Assembly: GCF_001457035.1 (NCBI RefSeq)
Contig: NZ_KQ758619.1
Span: 489,492 to 553,491, forward strand
Source of the DNA: Fictibacillus enclensis
GTDB lineage: Bacteria > Bacillota > Bacilli > Bacillales > Fictibacillaceae
Direction of reading: 5' to 3'
DNA length: 64,000 nt
Shown here one piece after another: positions 15,838 through 23,362 of the stretch. Position 1 is the first letter of the stretch. Each line of letters begins with the position of its first letter. The position numbers were made by a program, and so were the translations under genes. The notes beneath the pieces are model-generated. The model was not told where the DNA came from. It was given only the letters and a program-made list of their open reading frames with translations, and did not search any database.

Positions 15838-16395
15838 CTACATGGATCCGTAATTAATCGTCATATTCAATCTTGTTAATTCACTGCATGGGTTATGGTA
15901 GGCATGGTTGCAGTCGGCTTTAAAACGGATCGACTGATCTTTTTCGAGTAAGTAGGTTTGCCCTGATATTGTTAATTCGAGCTGACCGTCAAAAACGGTA
16001 ATGTATTCCTCCGTGCCATCGTGATGAGGAGCTGCCTCTAAATAGCCCCCTGGCTCAATCTCTACCATGTATATTTCAAATTGCTTGTTGTTTTCGAAGG
16101 GGAAGTAGGGATATACTTTATATTTCCCATCATTCTCGGGCAATTCCAATAAATCTTCTTTTGAAATGATCGTTATATCGTTCGCTGATTCTTGAATGAG
16201 CGAAGTGAATGAAACCTTTAGTCCATTCGCAATTTTCCACAGCGTGGTTATGGTTGGAATCGATTCTCCGCGTTCGATTTGGCCTAACATGGTTTTGCTG
16301 ACACCGGTCAACTCAGATACTTTATCCAAACTTAATTTATTCATCCTTCTGAATGCCTTCATGTTTTCAGCAACCACAACATGGATTTCCTTCAC
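15838..16395 (-). CDS. XRE-family regulator with cupin domain
   Basis: 185 residues. Residues 8-65 are a HipB/XRE helix-turn-helix (LSLDKVSELTGVSKTMLGQI, RGESIPTITTLWKIANGL). Residues 105-182 are a small cupin barrel (EPGGYLEAAPHHDGTEEYI, metal-type His pair, GQTYLLEKDQSIRF). Such proteins sense a small molecule, often an amino acid, and control a neighbouring transporter. It is divergent from a LysE-family exporter across 111 bp containing a perfect 9-bp inverted repeat, so it very likely controls both. Confidence 0.9.
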   Translation of the reverse strand: MKEIHVVVAENMKAFRRMNKLSLDKVSELTGVSKTMLGQIERGESIPTITTLWKIANGLKVSFTSLIQESANDITIISKEDLLELPENDGKYKVYPYFPFENNKQFEIYMVEIEPGGYLEAAPHHDGTEEYITVFDGQLELTISGQTYLLEKDQSIRFKADCNHAYHNPCSELTRLNMTINYGSM

Positions 16396-16458
16396 AATTA
16401 TCCCTCAATTTTTTATTTACAATATAACGTATAAATTATACAATTTAAAGCACATGAC

Positions 16459-16486
16459 GCTATAAAGTATATTTGTGCTTTATAGC
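16459..16486. promoter_or_regulatory. Operator palindrome between regulator and LysE exporter
   Basis: GCTATAAAG, 10 bp, CTTTATAGC: a perfect inverted repeat 20 bp before the exporter start. A wider symmetrical pair AAAGCAC/GTGCTTT overlaps it. Likely binding site of the XRE-cupin protein. Confidence 0.6.
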
Positions 16487-16506
16487 ACACAAGGAGTGCT
16501 GCCATT

Positions 16507-17091
16507 ATGTCCGTGTTGTCACTGTTGGTTTATGCTTTTGTTGCAAGCTTCACCCCTGGGCCCAATAATATTATGTCATTGTATTTCGCCAATCAATTTG
16601 GTTTGAAACACACGTTTAGATTTTGTGTAGGAGTGGGTATTGGATTTTTCATTTTATTGTCGATCGCTAATTATTTTACTGTTGCCTTAAACACCGTTTT
16701 TCCACAAGTTGAGTACATTATGAAATTATTTGGCTGTCTCTATTTGCTTTACCTGGCCTTTAAGATCATGAAGAGCAAGCTGGGGAAAGAACAACAGTTC
16801 AATAGCCGATACAACAATATGAAATCAGGTGCGATGCTGCAATTTATCAACCCGAAAGGAACCGTTTATGCCATTACCGTAACGGCCACATTCGTTGCTC
16901 CTTTTTACCATCATTATTTGTCTCAATTTCTTTTTGTCATCTTGTTGGCTGTCATTGGATTCCTGGGAACATTCAGCTGGAGCTTGTTTGGCTCATTGTT
17001 TAAGAAGTGGATTGCACAGTATCAGAAGGTTTTCAATATCACCATGGCTTTGTTGCTTGTTTATACGGCGGCTACGATTTTGTTTCATTAA
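16507..17091 (+). CDS. LysE/RhtB-family amino-acid exporter
   Basis: 194 residues with about six membrane helices. The N-terminus ASFTPGPNNIMSLYFANQFG is the LysE/RhtB signature (TPGPN), with GVGIGF next and QFINPKG in the middle. These proteins export amino acids or homoserine-like compounds by proton antiport. AAGGAGTGCTGCC precedes the ATG. Probably induced by its substrate through the divergent XRE-cupin regulator. Confidence 0.92.
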   Translation: MSVLSLLVYAFVASFTPGPNNIMSLYFANQFGLKHTFRFCVGVGIGFFILLSIANYFTVALNTVFPQVEYIMKLFGCLYLLYLAFKIMKSKLGKEQQFNSRYNNMKSGAMLQFINPKGTVYAITVTATFVAPFYHHYLSQFLFVILLAVIGFLGTFSWSLFGSLFKKWIAQYQKVFNITMALLLVYTAATILFH

Positions 17092-17094
17092 AAC

Positions 17095-17132
17095 AATACC
17101 GATACCAGAAGCTGATACGGGGTATTTTTTCT
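17095..17132 (+). terminator. Terminator of the LysE-family gene
   Basis: AATACC and GGTATT flank an imperfect stem (GATACCAG/CTGATAC) and are followed by TTTTTT. Confidence 0.65.
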
Positions 17133-17162
17133 CCTTGTTTTATTTGTATTGGCTTAATTTAC

Positions 17163-17303
17163 TATAATTAAGGAAATATAAGGATGAGAAATGAGGAAAA
17201 GGGCTCGTTAAATACCGGAATCTTACGAAAGCCGGTAAGTTACGAATCCCTTCCTTTGAACATTGGATTAATTCATGAGAGGTCATCGCGACCTCTTTTT
17301 TTA
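17163..17303 (+). ncRNA. Candidate short orphan transcript
   Basis: TATAAT at 17163 (with TTTATT 18 bp earlier) and a strong terminator AGAGGTC-ATCGC-GACCTCTTTTTTT at 17278-17303 delimit an RNA of about 125 nt. It can fold (TACCGG/CCGGTA near 17205-17237). It also contains a 41-codon frame (17184-17309) whose ATG follows TAAGG, and whose end overlaps the terminator. Either a small RNA or a tiny gene; antisense to the 3' end of the next gene. Confidence 0.35.
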
Positions 17304-17521
17304 CTTTGATTCTCTCTTTTATATTTCTTTCGTTCAATGATGCTGAACATAAATGCGAAAACGATCAAACAGGTAATGAATGTTTCGACCACTCCCGATA
17401 GATCGATCGGTCCGTTCTCTGGAACACCAATCCGGCTCCAGAAAAAATAATCTGTTGATACAATTAACAAAGATAACGCTAATGTCGATAAAGCAATGGT
17501 TAAAACGCTCCGCTTATTCAT
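17273..17521 (-). CDS. Small two-helix membrane protein, unknown
   Basis: 82 residues: MNKRSVLTIALSTLALSLLI (helix 1), a short outside loop SRIGVPENGPIDL, then VETFITCLIVFAFMFSI (helix 2) and a very basic tail (ERKKYKRENQSKKRGRDD). AGAGGGGGAAAG lies before the ATG at 17521; an in-frame ATG at 17542 lacks a site. No family recognised. Its 3' end overlaps the terminator of the opposite transcript. Confidence 0.6.
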   Translation of the reverse strand: MNKRSVLTIALSTLALSLLIVSTDYFFWSRIGVPENGPIDLSGVVETFITCLIVFAFMFSIIERKKYKRENQSKKRGRDDLS

Positions 17522-17542
17522 CTTTCCCCCTCTATGAATCAC

Positions 17543-17981
17543 AATTTCTCTTTTATAAATTGAAATCCTCTAATGTATCAAAGGTTGTGTACGCTTTTAC
17601 TATTGTTTATTTGACAGGGGAACAAGTTCTACTACATATCGAACGGTACTTCAGGAACACATAGTAAATATCCCGCACATTCACCCTTGGGAACCGAGCA
17701 AACGACCAAAAGAATTGTAACGCCAATGTCTTCCCTTGATGGCTGTCTGAATAATTTGTTTAATCCATTAAACTCCATAAATTTTCTCCACCGCAAAACA
17801 GCTCTACCATAGTTTGAGAAGGAAGGAATGTTAGGCACAAACAGATCATGGATGATAATTGATCGTTTATGGAACAATCTATATTGACTGAAGTCGAGAG
17901 ATAGAGTGATTTAAATGAAAACGTAGAAAAGTGTTAGGAAATTGGTTTTAATATAATGGTTTAATTGGAGAAGGTGACAGA
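17543..17981. other. Gene-poor stretch before the acetyltransferase
   Basis: An 81-codon minus-strand frame (17632-17877) has no ribosome site and an unlikely composition; I do not call it. Nothing else is recognised. GAGAAGGTGACAG at the right end is the ribosome site of the next gene. Confidence 0.4.
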
Positions 17982-18581
17982 ATGATTAACTATTTAGGAA
18001 CACCAAAAATAGAAACCGACAGATTAATCCTTAGAAGATTGGAACCTACTGATGCTCAAAGTATGTTTGACCATTGGCTTTCAGATGAACGGGTAACTGA
18101 CAATCTCATCAAAGGAGCACACAAGACAGTTTCGGAAACGTTTGAGTGGGTGGATGGAATTGTGAGGGAGTATAGCAGTAAAGAATTTTGTGACTGGGGC
18201 ATTGAAATAAAAACGACCGGTGAACTAATTGGAGAAATCGAATTGTACAATTTTGACATTCCCACTGAAAACTGTGAAGTAGGTTATTCGCTTGGATGCA
18301 GATGGTGGCATCAGGGCTATGGGACTGAAGCGTTAAGAGTGGTTGTTGAATTTGGTTTTAGGTATATGAATATTCACAAAATATCCGCAGCACATAACAT
18401 CGATAATGCAGCTTCTGGCAGAATTATGAGTAAAGTTGGGATGACACAGGAAGGAATGATCAGGCATAAGATCCGCAATGCCAAGAATCAATACAAGGAC
18501 TGTGCAGTTTATGGAATTCTCCAAGAAGATTATCTTAAAAATACTGTTAGTACCCAAACCTATATCCTTAATTTAGAATGA
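17982..18581 (+). CDS. GNAT acetyltransferase, RimJ/RimL type
   Basis: 199 residues: ETDRLILRRLEPTDAQSMF at the start is the RimJ/RimL hallmark. The acetyl-CoA site is GCRWWHQGYGTEALRVVVEF, with NIHKISAAHNIDNAASGRIM and KVGMTQEGMIRH following. It transfers acetyl groups to an amine, possibly an N-terminus or small molecule. It has its own ribosome site (GAGAAGGTG) and stands alone upstream of the T-box. Substrate unknown. Confidence 0.9.
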   Translation: MINYLGTPKIETDRLILRRLEPTDAQSMFDHWLSDERVTDNLIKGAHKTVSETFEWVDGIVREYSSKEFCDWGIEIKTTGELIGEIELYNFDIPTENCEVGYSLGCRWWHQGYGTEALRVVVEFGFRYMNIHKISAAHNIDNAASGRIMSKVGMTQEGMIRHKIRNAKNQYKDCAVYGILQEDYLKNTVSTQTYILNLE

Positions 18582-18642
18582 TTAAATCCGGCAATCCAAT
18601 ATAAGTGGTTGAGTTACCAATATTTAAAATTACCAAAAAATA

Positions 18643-18671
18643 TTGACTTATCAATTTTTGTTTGCTAAATT
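18643..18671 (+). promoter_or_regulatory. Promoter of T-box-brnQ
   Basis: TTGACT, 17 bp, TAAATT, about 20 bp before the leader fold begins. Confidence 0.6.
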
Positions 18672-18690
18672 ACTTTTATAACTAAAATCA

Positions 18691-18944
18691 ATGACGAGAA
18701 GAGTAAGATAGGAATCCTGTCCTAAAGAGAGTCGGTGTCTGGTGAAAGCCGATGTTCAGGTCTTGTCCGAATATCATCTCTGAGGTGCAAAGCTGAACAT
18801 TCGTAAGCTTTGACGGGTTGTCCGCCGTTACAAGGAACACGTATGATTGTACGTTGACTGAGAGCCGTAAGCTTGTTGGAAGCTGCGGAATAAGGGTGGT
18901 AACGCGAGCACAAACTCGTCCCTGCATTAGGGACGGGTTTTTTT
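18691..18944 (+). ncRNA. T-box leader, probably isoleucine-specific
   Basis: The leader contains the stem I region, GGGTGGTAACGCGAG (the conserved T-box sequence that pairs with the tRNA acceptor end is in this block at 18893-18908), and a terminator (ACTCGTCCCT/AGGGACGGGTT at 18913-18941, then a T-run). In the specifier region GAATATCATC reads ATC as the likely specifier codon, which is isoleucine. Uncharged tRNA should prevent termination and turn on the downstream transporter. Confidence 0.9.
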
Positions 18945-18975
18945 ATGTTTAAAAAACAATAAAGGAGAGATTACT

Positions 18976-20307
18976 TTGAGAAAACTGGACACCTTATTTA
19001 TTGGATTGATGTTATTTTCTATGTTTTTTGGAGCCGGAAACCTGATCTTCCCGCCATTCCTTGGAGCGGAATCTGGTACATCTTACTGGCTCGCCATGAC
19101 AGGATTTATCGTTACCGGCGTGGGATTGCCCTTTGCCGTGCTGTTCGCCGTTTCCCTTGTAAAAGGCGGCGTCCAAACCATCGGAAATCGCGTTCATCCG
19201 CTATTCAGTACAGCCTTTATGGTTGTCATTTATTTATCGATTGGACCATTTCTTGCTATTCCGCGAAACGCCAACGTTGCTTATGAGATGGGAGTTAAAC
19301 CGTTTCTTGGCAAATCAGTGAACTCATCTTTGATTTTATTCTTATTCACTGTTCTATTCTTTGCCCTTGTTTATGTTATCAGCTTAAACCCTTCCAAAAT
19401 GGAAAAATACATGGGCCGTTGGATTACTCCAGTTTTACTGTTAGCTATGGTTGTCTTGTGCGTAGTCGGGTTTGTTAAACTGGATGCGCCACTCCAGTCA
19501 CCATCAGCGAAATATGAATCCGGTGCTTTTTCTACAGGCTTCCTTGAAGGGTATAACACAATGGATGCCCTTGCCGCACTGGCATTTGGAATTGTCATTC
19601 TTACAGCGATCCAGCAAAGAGGCGTCCGTGATAGAAAACAATTAACGAACTATACGTTGAAAGCCGGGTTGATTGCCGGGGTATTGCTTTCATTGGTATA
19701 CATCAGTCTCGGATTAATTGGTGGAAAAATGCAGGCCAATGGTTCGTTTGAGAATGGCACCGAAATTCTCTCAACGGCTTCGACCCTTTTATTGGGACAG
19801 AGCGGTAAAACCTTGCTCGGCTTAATTTTTACGTTAGCCTGCTTCACCACAGTGGTCGGATTAACATCAGCCTGTGGCCAATATTTTTCGAATCTGATTC
19901 CTAAAGCAAGCTACAAAACGGTCGTGTTAGCCGTTACACTTGTAGGCTTCACCCTTTCAAACCTGGGATTGAACCAAATCCTTAAAGTTTCGGTGCCGTT
20001 CCTTGTCACTGCTTATCCGTTAACAATCGTATTAATCACACTAACCTTTTTCCATCGCTTCTTTAAGAATGCGAAAAAAGTCTACGGAAGCGCGATCTTA
20101 TTTACAGCTGTATTTGCCGTAATCAACGGTTTAAATACGTTCGGCCTTGATTTAGGGCCAATTGAAACCTTGAGAAACCTCCTTCCCCTATCCTCTGTTG
20201 GATTAGAATGGATCGTGCCTGCACTTGTCGGTACTATTGTAGGCCTGGTGATTAGCAGATTCAGCGCAAAAGCTCCAGCAGAAGTGGTTACGGTGAAGGC
20301 ATCATAG
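18976..20307 (+). CDS. brnQ: Branched-chain amino acid carrier BrnQ
   Basis: 443 residues, about 12 membrane helices. LDTLFIGLMLFSMFFGAGN and LIFPPFLG at the start are the LIVCS-family signature. It imports leucine, isoleucine and valine with sodium or protons. The start is TTG at 18976 with AAAGGAGAG 7 bp before it. Controlled by the isoleucine-type T-box directly upstream, so it should rise when charged tRNA-Ile falls. Confidence 0.95.
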   Translation: MRKLDTLFIGLMLFSMFFGAGNLIFPPFLGAESGTSYWLAMTGFIVTGVGLPFAVLFAVSLVKGGVQTIGNRVHPLFSTAFMVVIYLSIGPFLAIPRNANVAYEMGVKPFLGKSVNSSLILFLFTVLFFALVYVISLNPSKMEKYMGRWITPVLLLAMVVLCVVGFVKLDAPLQSPSAKYESGAFSTGFLEGYNTMDALAALAFGIVILTAIQQRGVRDRKQLTNYTLKAGLIAGVLLSLVYISLGLIGGKMQANGSFENGTEILSTASTLLLGQSGKTLLGLIFTLACFTTVVGLTSACGQYFSNLIPKASYKTVVLAVTLVGFTLSNLGLNQILKVSVPFLVTAYPLTIVLITLTFFHRFFKNAKKVYGSAILFTAVFAVINGLNTFGLDLGPIETLRNLLPLSSVGLEWIVPALVGTIVGLVISRFSAKAPAEVVTVKAS

Positions 20308-20361
20308 GTTAAAAATAGGACTTAAAACAACTACAGACCAAAAAACTTTTATAACTAGTCC

Positions 20362-20453
20362 ATCAGCTTTACGTTTGATGAAGTCTCGAAAGCGCACGAT
20401 TACCTGGAGTCCAGGAAGGCATTAGGCAAAATCGTTTTATCTAACAAGTGGTA
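20362..20453 (+). pseudogene. C-terminal fragment of a quinone-oxidoreductase-like zinc dehydrogenase
   Basis: Translation gives SFTFDEVSKAHDYLESRKAL and GKIVLSNKW then a stop. This is the standard C-terminal end of NADPH:quinone oxidoreductase-type MDR proteins. The rest of the gene is missing. Confidence 0.75.
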
Positions 20454-20525
20454 ACGATTATCCTCAAGTCGTTCAGGTTTCATGTACAGGTATTTTAAAG
20501 TCTATTAGCAGAAAAAATAGCTGGA

Positions 20526-20558
20526 GAACCCTTGTATTCAAGGGTTCCTTTCCTTTTA
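20526..20558 (+). terminator. Intrinsic terminator
   Basis: GAACCCTTG and CAAGGGTTC around TATT, with CTTTCCTTTT after. It may serve the dead dehydrogenase or brnQ. Confidence 0.65.
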
Positions 20559-20849
20559 TGGAGATCCATAAAAGGATGAATGAAACACCTTAACAAAATT
20601 TACCCGAATGTATCATACTAGACTTGTTCTTCAGTTGCTTCAATGATAAAGACTTTTTAAGGGCGAGCCGGTAATATGATATTGAGTATTATAATCCCAT
20701 TTTAGATAAAGACCATTATATTTCGTTTAATAGACGGTTTAACCAAGAAAATAGTTTAGAAGAAAAGTAGGAATAGCCTGGAAGGGTTATTCCATTTTAA
20801 ATAAAGGGAAAAGATACGATCCTGCAAAGGAACCATATGAATAGAGGGA

Positions 20850-20895
20850 AGAACACCCGTACCATCCTCAGGTACGGGTGTATCTTTTCCTTTTT
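20850..20895. terminator. Terminator of the eut operon
   Basis: ACACCCGTACC and GGTACGGGTGT stem with T-rich sequence on plus and, on the minus strand, directly after the eat stop at 20909. Confidence 0.75.
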
Positions 20896-20908
20896 TTTAA
20901 TTCAGGTT

Positions 20909-22267
20909 CTAATTCACCGAAACTCCCTCTTCCTCCGCATACGAAGCATTCGCTTGTCTCTTAAGCCGGGCAGATCCATACAGCACATAGTAGACCAGAG
21001 ACACTAGGAAAATACCAAGAATCACATAGATCAAAGGGACCGATGCGCCAAACAGCATCATATTGGTGGTCAATACGCTGTATTTAATGATGCTGTACAA
21101 ACACACCAATCCGAGGATCAGGGCAATGCTTGGCACAACCGGATACTTTACCTTGAATGGACGTGCCAGCTCCGGTTCTTTTTTACGAAGAATGAAGAGG
21201 GAAACCATGCTGATGCAGTACATCATCATTGCTCCAAAGACAGAAAGGATGATGAGCGCGTTGGCGAAGCTCGCTGAGCCTGCACATATCACACCGATGG
21301 CTCCAGGAATCAAGAGGCCGCCGACCGGAACGCCTTTCTTGTTCGTTTTGGCCAAGAACTTCGGGAAGTAGCCATCCCGTGCCAGGGCGTACGTCTGTCT
21401 GGAGAAGCCCATGATGATGCCGTTCAAGCTGGCGATAAGGCCAAACAATCCGATGATGGCCAAAACGGTTGAAAGGCCGTTGTCGTATACGGAGGACAGC
21501 GCCTGGGGAAGGGGATAATCGGCAAGCTTACCGTTTCCTCCGCCAAGACCGGCGGTAACAAAAAGCGTAAATAATGTAGCTGTAGCTAAAGTGATGATCG
21601 CACCAATAAAACCTTTCGGAATGTCTTTTCTAGGATTCTCTACTTCTTCCGCAGCCATCGCTCCGCCTTCAATCGCAAGGTAAAACCAGACGGCAAACGG
21701 GATAGCGGCCAGGACACCTGTCGGTCCATTCAGAAAGGAGTTGTCGTTCAAGATGTTGGAAGCCTCCACATGAGGCAGGCCGGCCACATAAAAGATGGAC
21801 AAGCCGATCAGTGCCAGAATGGTAGCGGTAAGCTCAATCACGGCAACTTCCTTAACGCCGATCAGATTTAATAGGATGAAGAAAATAAATGCTCCGACCG
21901 TGGCGTACACCGGGTTCACAGCTGGAATGAGGAAGTGAATGTACGCGCCTGTTGATACCGCAATGGCTGGAGGCGCGAATATGAATTCAAGCAGACACGC
22001 CATTCCTGCCATATAGCCGCCAAACGGTCCCATGGCTCGTCTCGCATACGCGGAAGGACCGCCAGCTTGCGGAATGGAGGTGGAAAGCTCTGCATAGCTG
22101 AACATGAAGGTGGTGTAAAAAACAGTGACAATCAGGGTAGCGATTGCAAGCCCGATAATCCCACCCTGTTCAAATCCATAGTTCCATCCGAAGTATTGCC
22201 CCGAGATTACCATCCCTACTGAAATTGCCCATAAATGAATCGGCTTTAACTGTTTTTGTAGCGCCAT
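20909..22267 (-). CDS. eat: Ethanolamine permease (APC superfamily)
   Basis: 452 residues with about 12 membrane helices. KPIHLWAISVGMVISGQYFG and WNYGFEQGG at the start, AGGPSAYARRAMGP, then AEEVENPRKDIPKGF are typical of the Eat ethanolamine permease in the amino acid-polyamine-organocation superfamily. It brings in ethanolamine for the lyase encoded upstream in the same direction. AAGGAGGAGTAGAG precedes the ATG. A 368-bp gap with a tandem repeat separates it from eutC, so it may have its own promoter. Confidence 0.92.
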   Translation of the reverse strand: MALQKQLKPIHLWAISVGMVISGQYFGWNYGFEQGGIIGLAIATLIVTVFYTTFMFSYAELSTSIPQAGGPSAYARRAMGPFGGYMAGMACLLEFIFAPPAIAVSTGAYIHFLIPAVNPVYATVGAFIFFILLNLIGVKEVAVIELTATILALIGLSIFYVAGLPHVEASNILNDNSFLNGPTGVLAAIPFAVWFYLAIEGGAMAAEEVENPRKDIPKGFIGAIITLATATLFTLFVTAGLGGGNGKLADYPLPQALSSVYDNGLSTVLAIIGLFGLIASLNGIIMGFSRQTYALARDGYFPKFLAKTNKKGVPVGGLLIPGAIGVICAGSASFANALIILSVFGAMMMYCISMVSLFILRKKEPELARPFKVKYPVVPSIALILGLVCLYSIIKYSVLTTNMMLFGASVPLIYVILGIFLVSLVYYVLYGSARLKRQANASYAEEEGVSVN

Positions 22268-22394
22268 CTCTACTCCTCCTTTAAATGCGTTTACTCAAGT
22301 TGATATGGGACATTTGTTGCAGAAAGTCTTCCTTGATTAGTTGATTGAAGTGGAAGATGCGAGATCCTCGAAAATGAATTTCACATTTACTTCG

Positions 22395-22620
22395 TGCGAT
22401 GTCTCGCTGCCGAAGCTTTCCTTGTCCTACGGGAAAAGCGGGACAGATGAGACCAGGTAGGCGTTTACGCCGGTAAGGTAGGCGTTTACGCCGGTAAGGT
22501 AGGCGTTTACGCCGGTAAGGTAGGCGTTTACGCCGGTAAAGTAGGCGTTTACGCCGGTAAGGCTCAGCACCCGCCCGAGGAAAGCGAGCGACCTGAAACG
22601 GAAATCAACCACTTCCAAAG
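22395..22620. repeat. Bacillaceae-type palindromic intergenic element carrying the 21-bp array
   Basis: The flanks read GGGAAAAGCGGGACAGATGA on the left and GGAAAGCGAGCGACCTGAAA CGGAAATCAACC (two adjoining pieces) on the right. I recall this arrangement, a long imperfect palindrome around a GGCG..CGCC core, as a dispersed element in many Bacillaceae genomes. In this copy the core is multiplied five-fold. Identity as that element needs a genome search. Confidence 0.5.
22456..22560. repeat. 21-bp tandem repeat, five units
   Basis: Unit GGTAGGCGTTTACGCCGGTA plus A, five times, with a single base change (first G to A) in the fifth. Each unit contains GGCG-TTTA-CGCC, an inverted repeat able to form a small hairpin. 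On the minus strand it would read TGVNAYL repeats, but there is no gene context for that. Confidence 0.95.
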
Positions 22621-22635
22621 ACAACGAAATCGCAC

Positions 22636-23349
22636 TTAAACAATGAGGTGTACACCGCTCGTTTGCTGCTGAAGCATCTTGTCAATCAAGGTTCCGATAT
22701 GGGCGGCTGCTTCAATCGGAGGCGTTCCCCGTTTATGGATATTGGAAATGACCATGCGATCGGATTCCTTTTTACCTTTGCCCGGCTGGTAGCACATATA
22801 GGCACTCATCGATTCGGCACTCATCAGTCCCGGCCGTTCCCCGATCAAAAGGACAAGGGCTTTTGGCTTTAATATCTCGCCGATTTCATCCATGCAGGCG
22901 ACACGCCCTCCTTTGACAAAAAAGGAGGTTCCAATCTGGAGGTTGTAGGATTCCAGGGAATCGATCAATGCCGGATAAACGTCACTCAGGTTTTCTTCAA
23001 TGGCCTTTGCACTTAATCCATCCGACACAACGACCTGTACCTCCGGTGCCTGCAGGCAGTTTTTCTGAAGGAAGGCCTTTGCATCGTCGGCCAATAATCT
23101 TCCGTGGTCGGGCCGTTTTAAGTAATGTTCCATGGATTCTACTTGTGTGGTAACCGAGAAAAGGTTGAATTCGGACAGGATTTTGTCAGGCACGGTGCCG
23201 TAAACCGAATCGACAGCAGCGGCGTGATCGGTACGAAATTGAAGCACATCCTTGGTTAAGGGCCGAGTTCCTGTCCGGCCGACACCGATGCGGGCAGGGG
23301 TGAATTGTTTGAGCGTTTCAAGCGGATCTCGTTTTGAATTTGCCAACAT
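22636..23349 (-). CDS. eutC: Ethanolamine ammonia-lyase small subunit
   Basis: 237 residues. TPARIGVGRTGTRPLTKDVL near the N-terminus, FRTDHAAAVDSVYG, PDHGRLL, VVSDGLSAKAIEENL, and LIGERPGLMSAESMSAYMCY are the conserved EutC blocks. With EutB it forms the adenosylcobalamin-dependent enzyme that splits ethanolamine into acetaldehyde and ammonia. It starts 14 bp after eutB, with AAGGAGTGGC before the ATG. Its N-terminus is shorter than that of enteric EutC, whose extension targets a microcompartment; no shell genes are present here. Confidence 0.95.
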   Translation of the reverse strand: MLANSKRDPLETLKQFTPARIGVGRTGTRPLTKDVLQFRTDHAAAVDSVYGTVPDKILSEFNLFSVTTQVESMEHYLKRPDHGRLLADDAKAFLQKNCLQAPEVQVVVSDGLSAKAIEENLSDVYPALIDSLESYNLQIGTSFFVKGGRVACMDEIGEILKPKALVLLIGERPGLMSAESMSAYMCYQPGKGKKESDRMVISNIHKRGTPPIEAAAHIGTLIDKMLQQQTSGVHLIV

Positions 23350-23362
23350 GATAAGCCACTCC

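Larger units (their letters stand above)
20308..20908. other. Gene-free 600 bp with remnants and terminators
   Basis: Holds a fragment of a zinc-type oxidoreductase C-terminus (20362-20453), hairpins at 20526-20558 and 20772-20796 (GGAATA/TTATTCC), and a frame fragment near 20675-20770 reading EYYNPILDKDHYISFNRRF then a stop, with no start and no recognised family. It ends with the shared terminator at 20850-20895. Confidence 0.5.

Noticed and set aside
17632..17877. 81-codon minus-strand gene
   Set aside because: No ribosome site, no recognisable domain, unusual composition.
22456..22560. CRISPR array
   Set aside because: Units are head to tail with no unique spacers; it is a plain tandem repeat.
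22427..22624. Minus-strand frame with TGVNAYL repeats as a repeat protein
   Set aside because: It is simply the 21-bp DNA array read in one frame; no ribosome site, and the flanks match an intergenic element.
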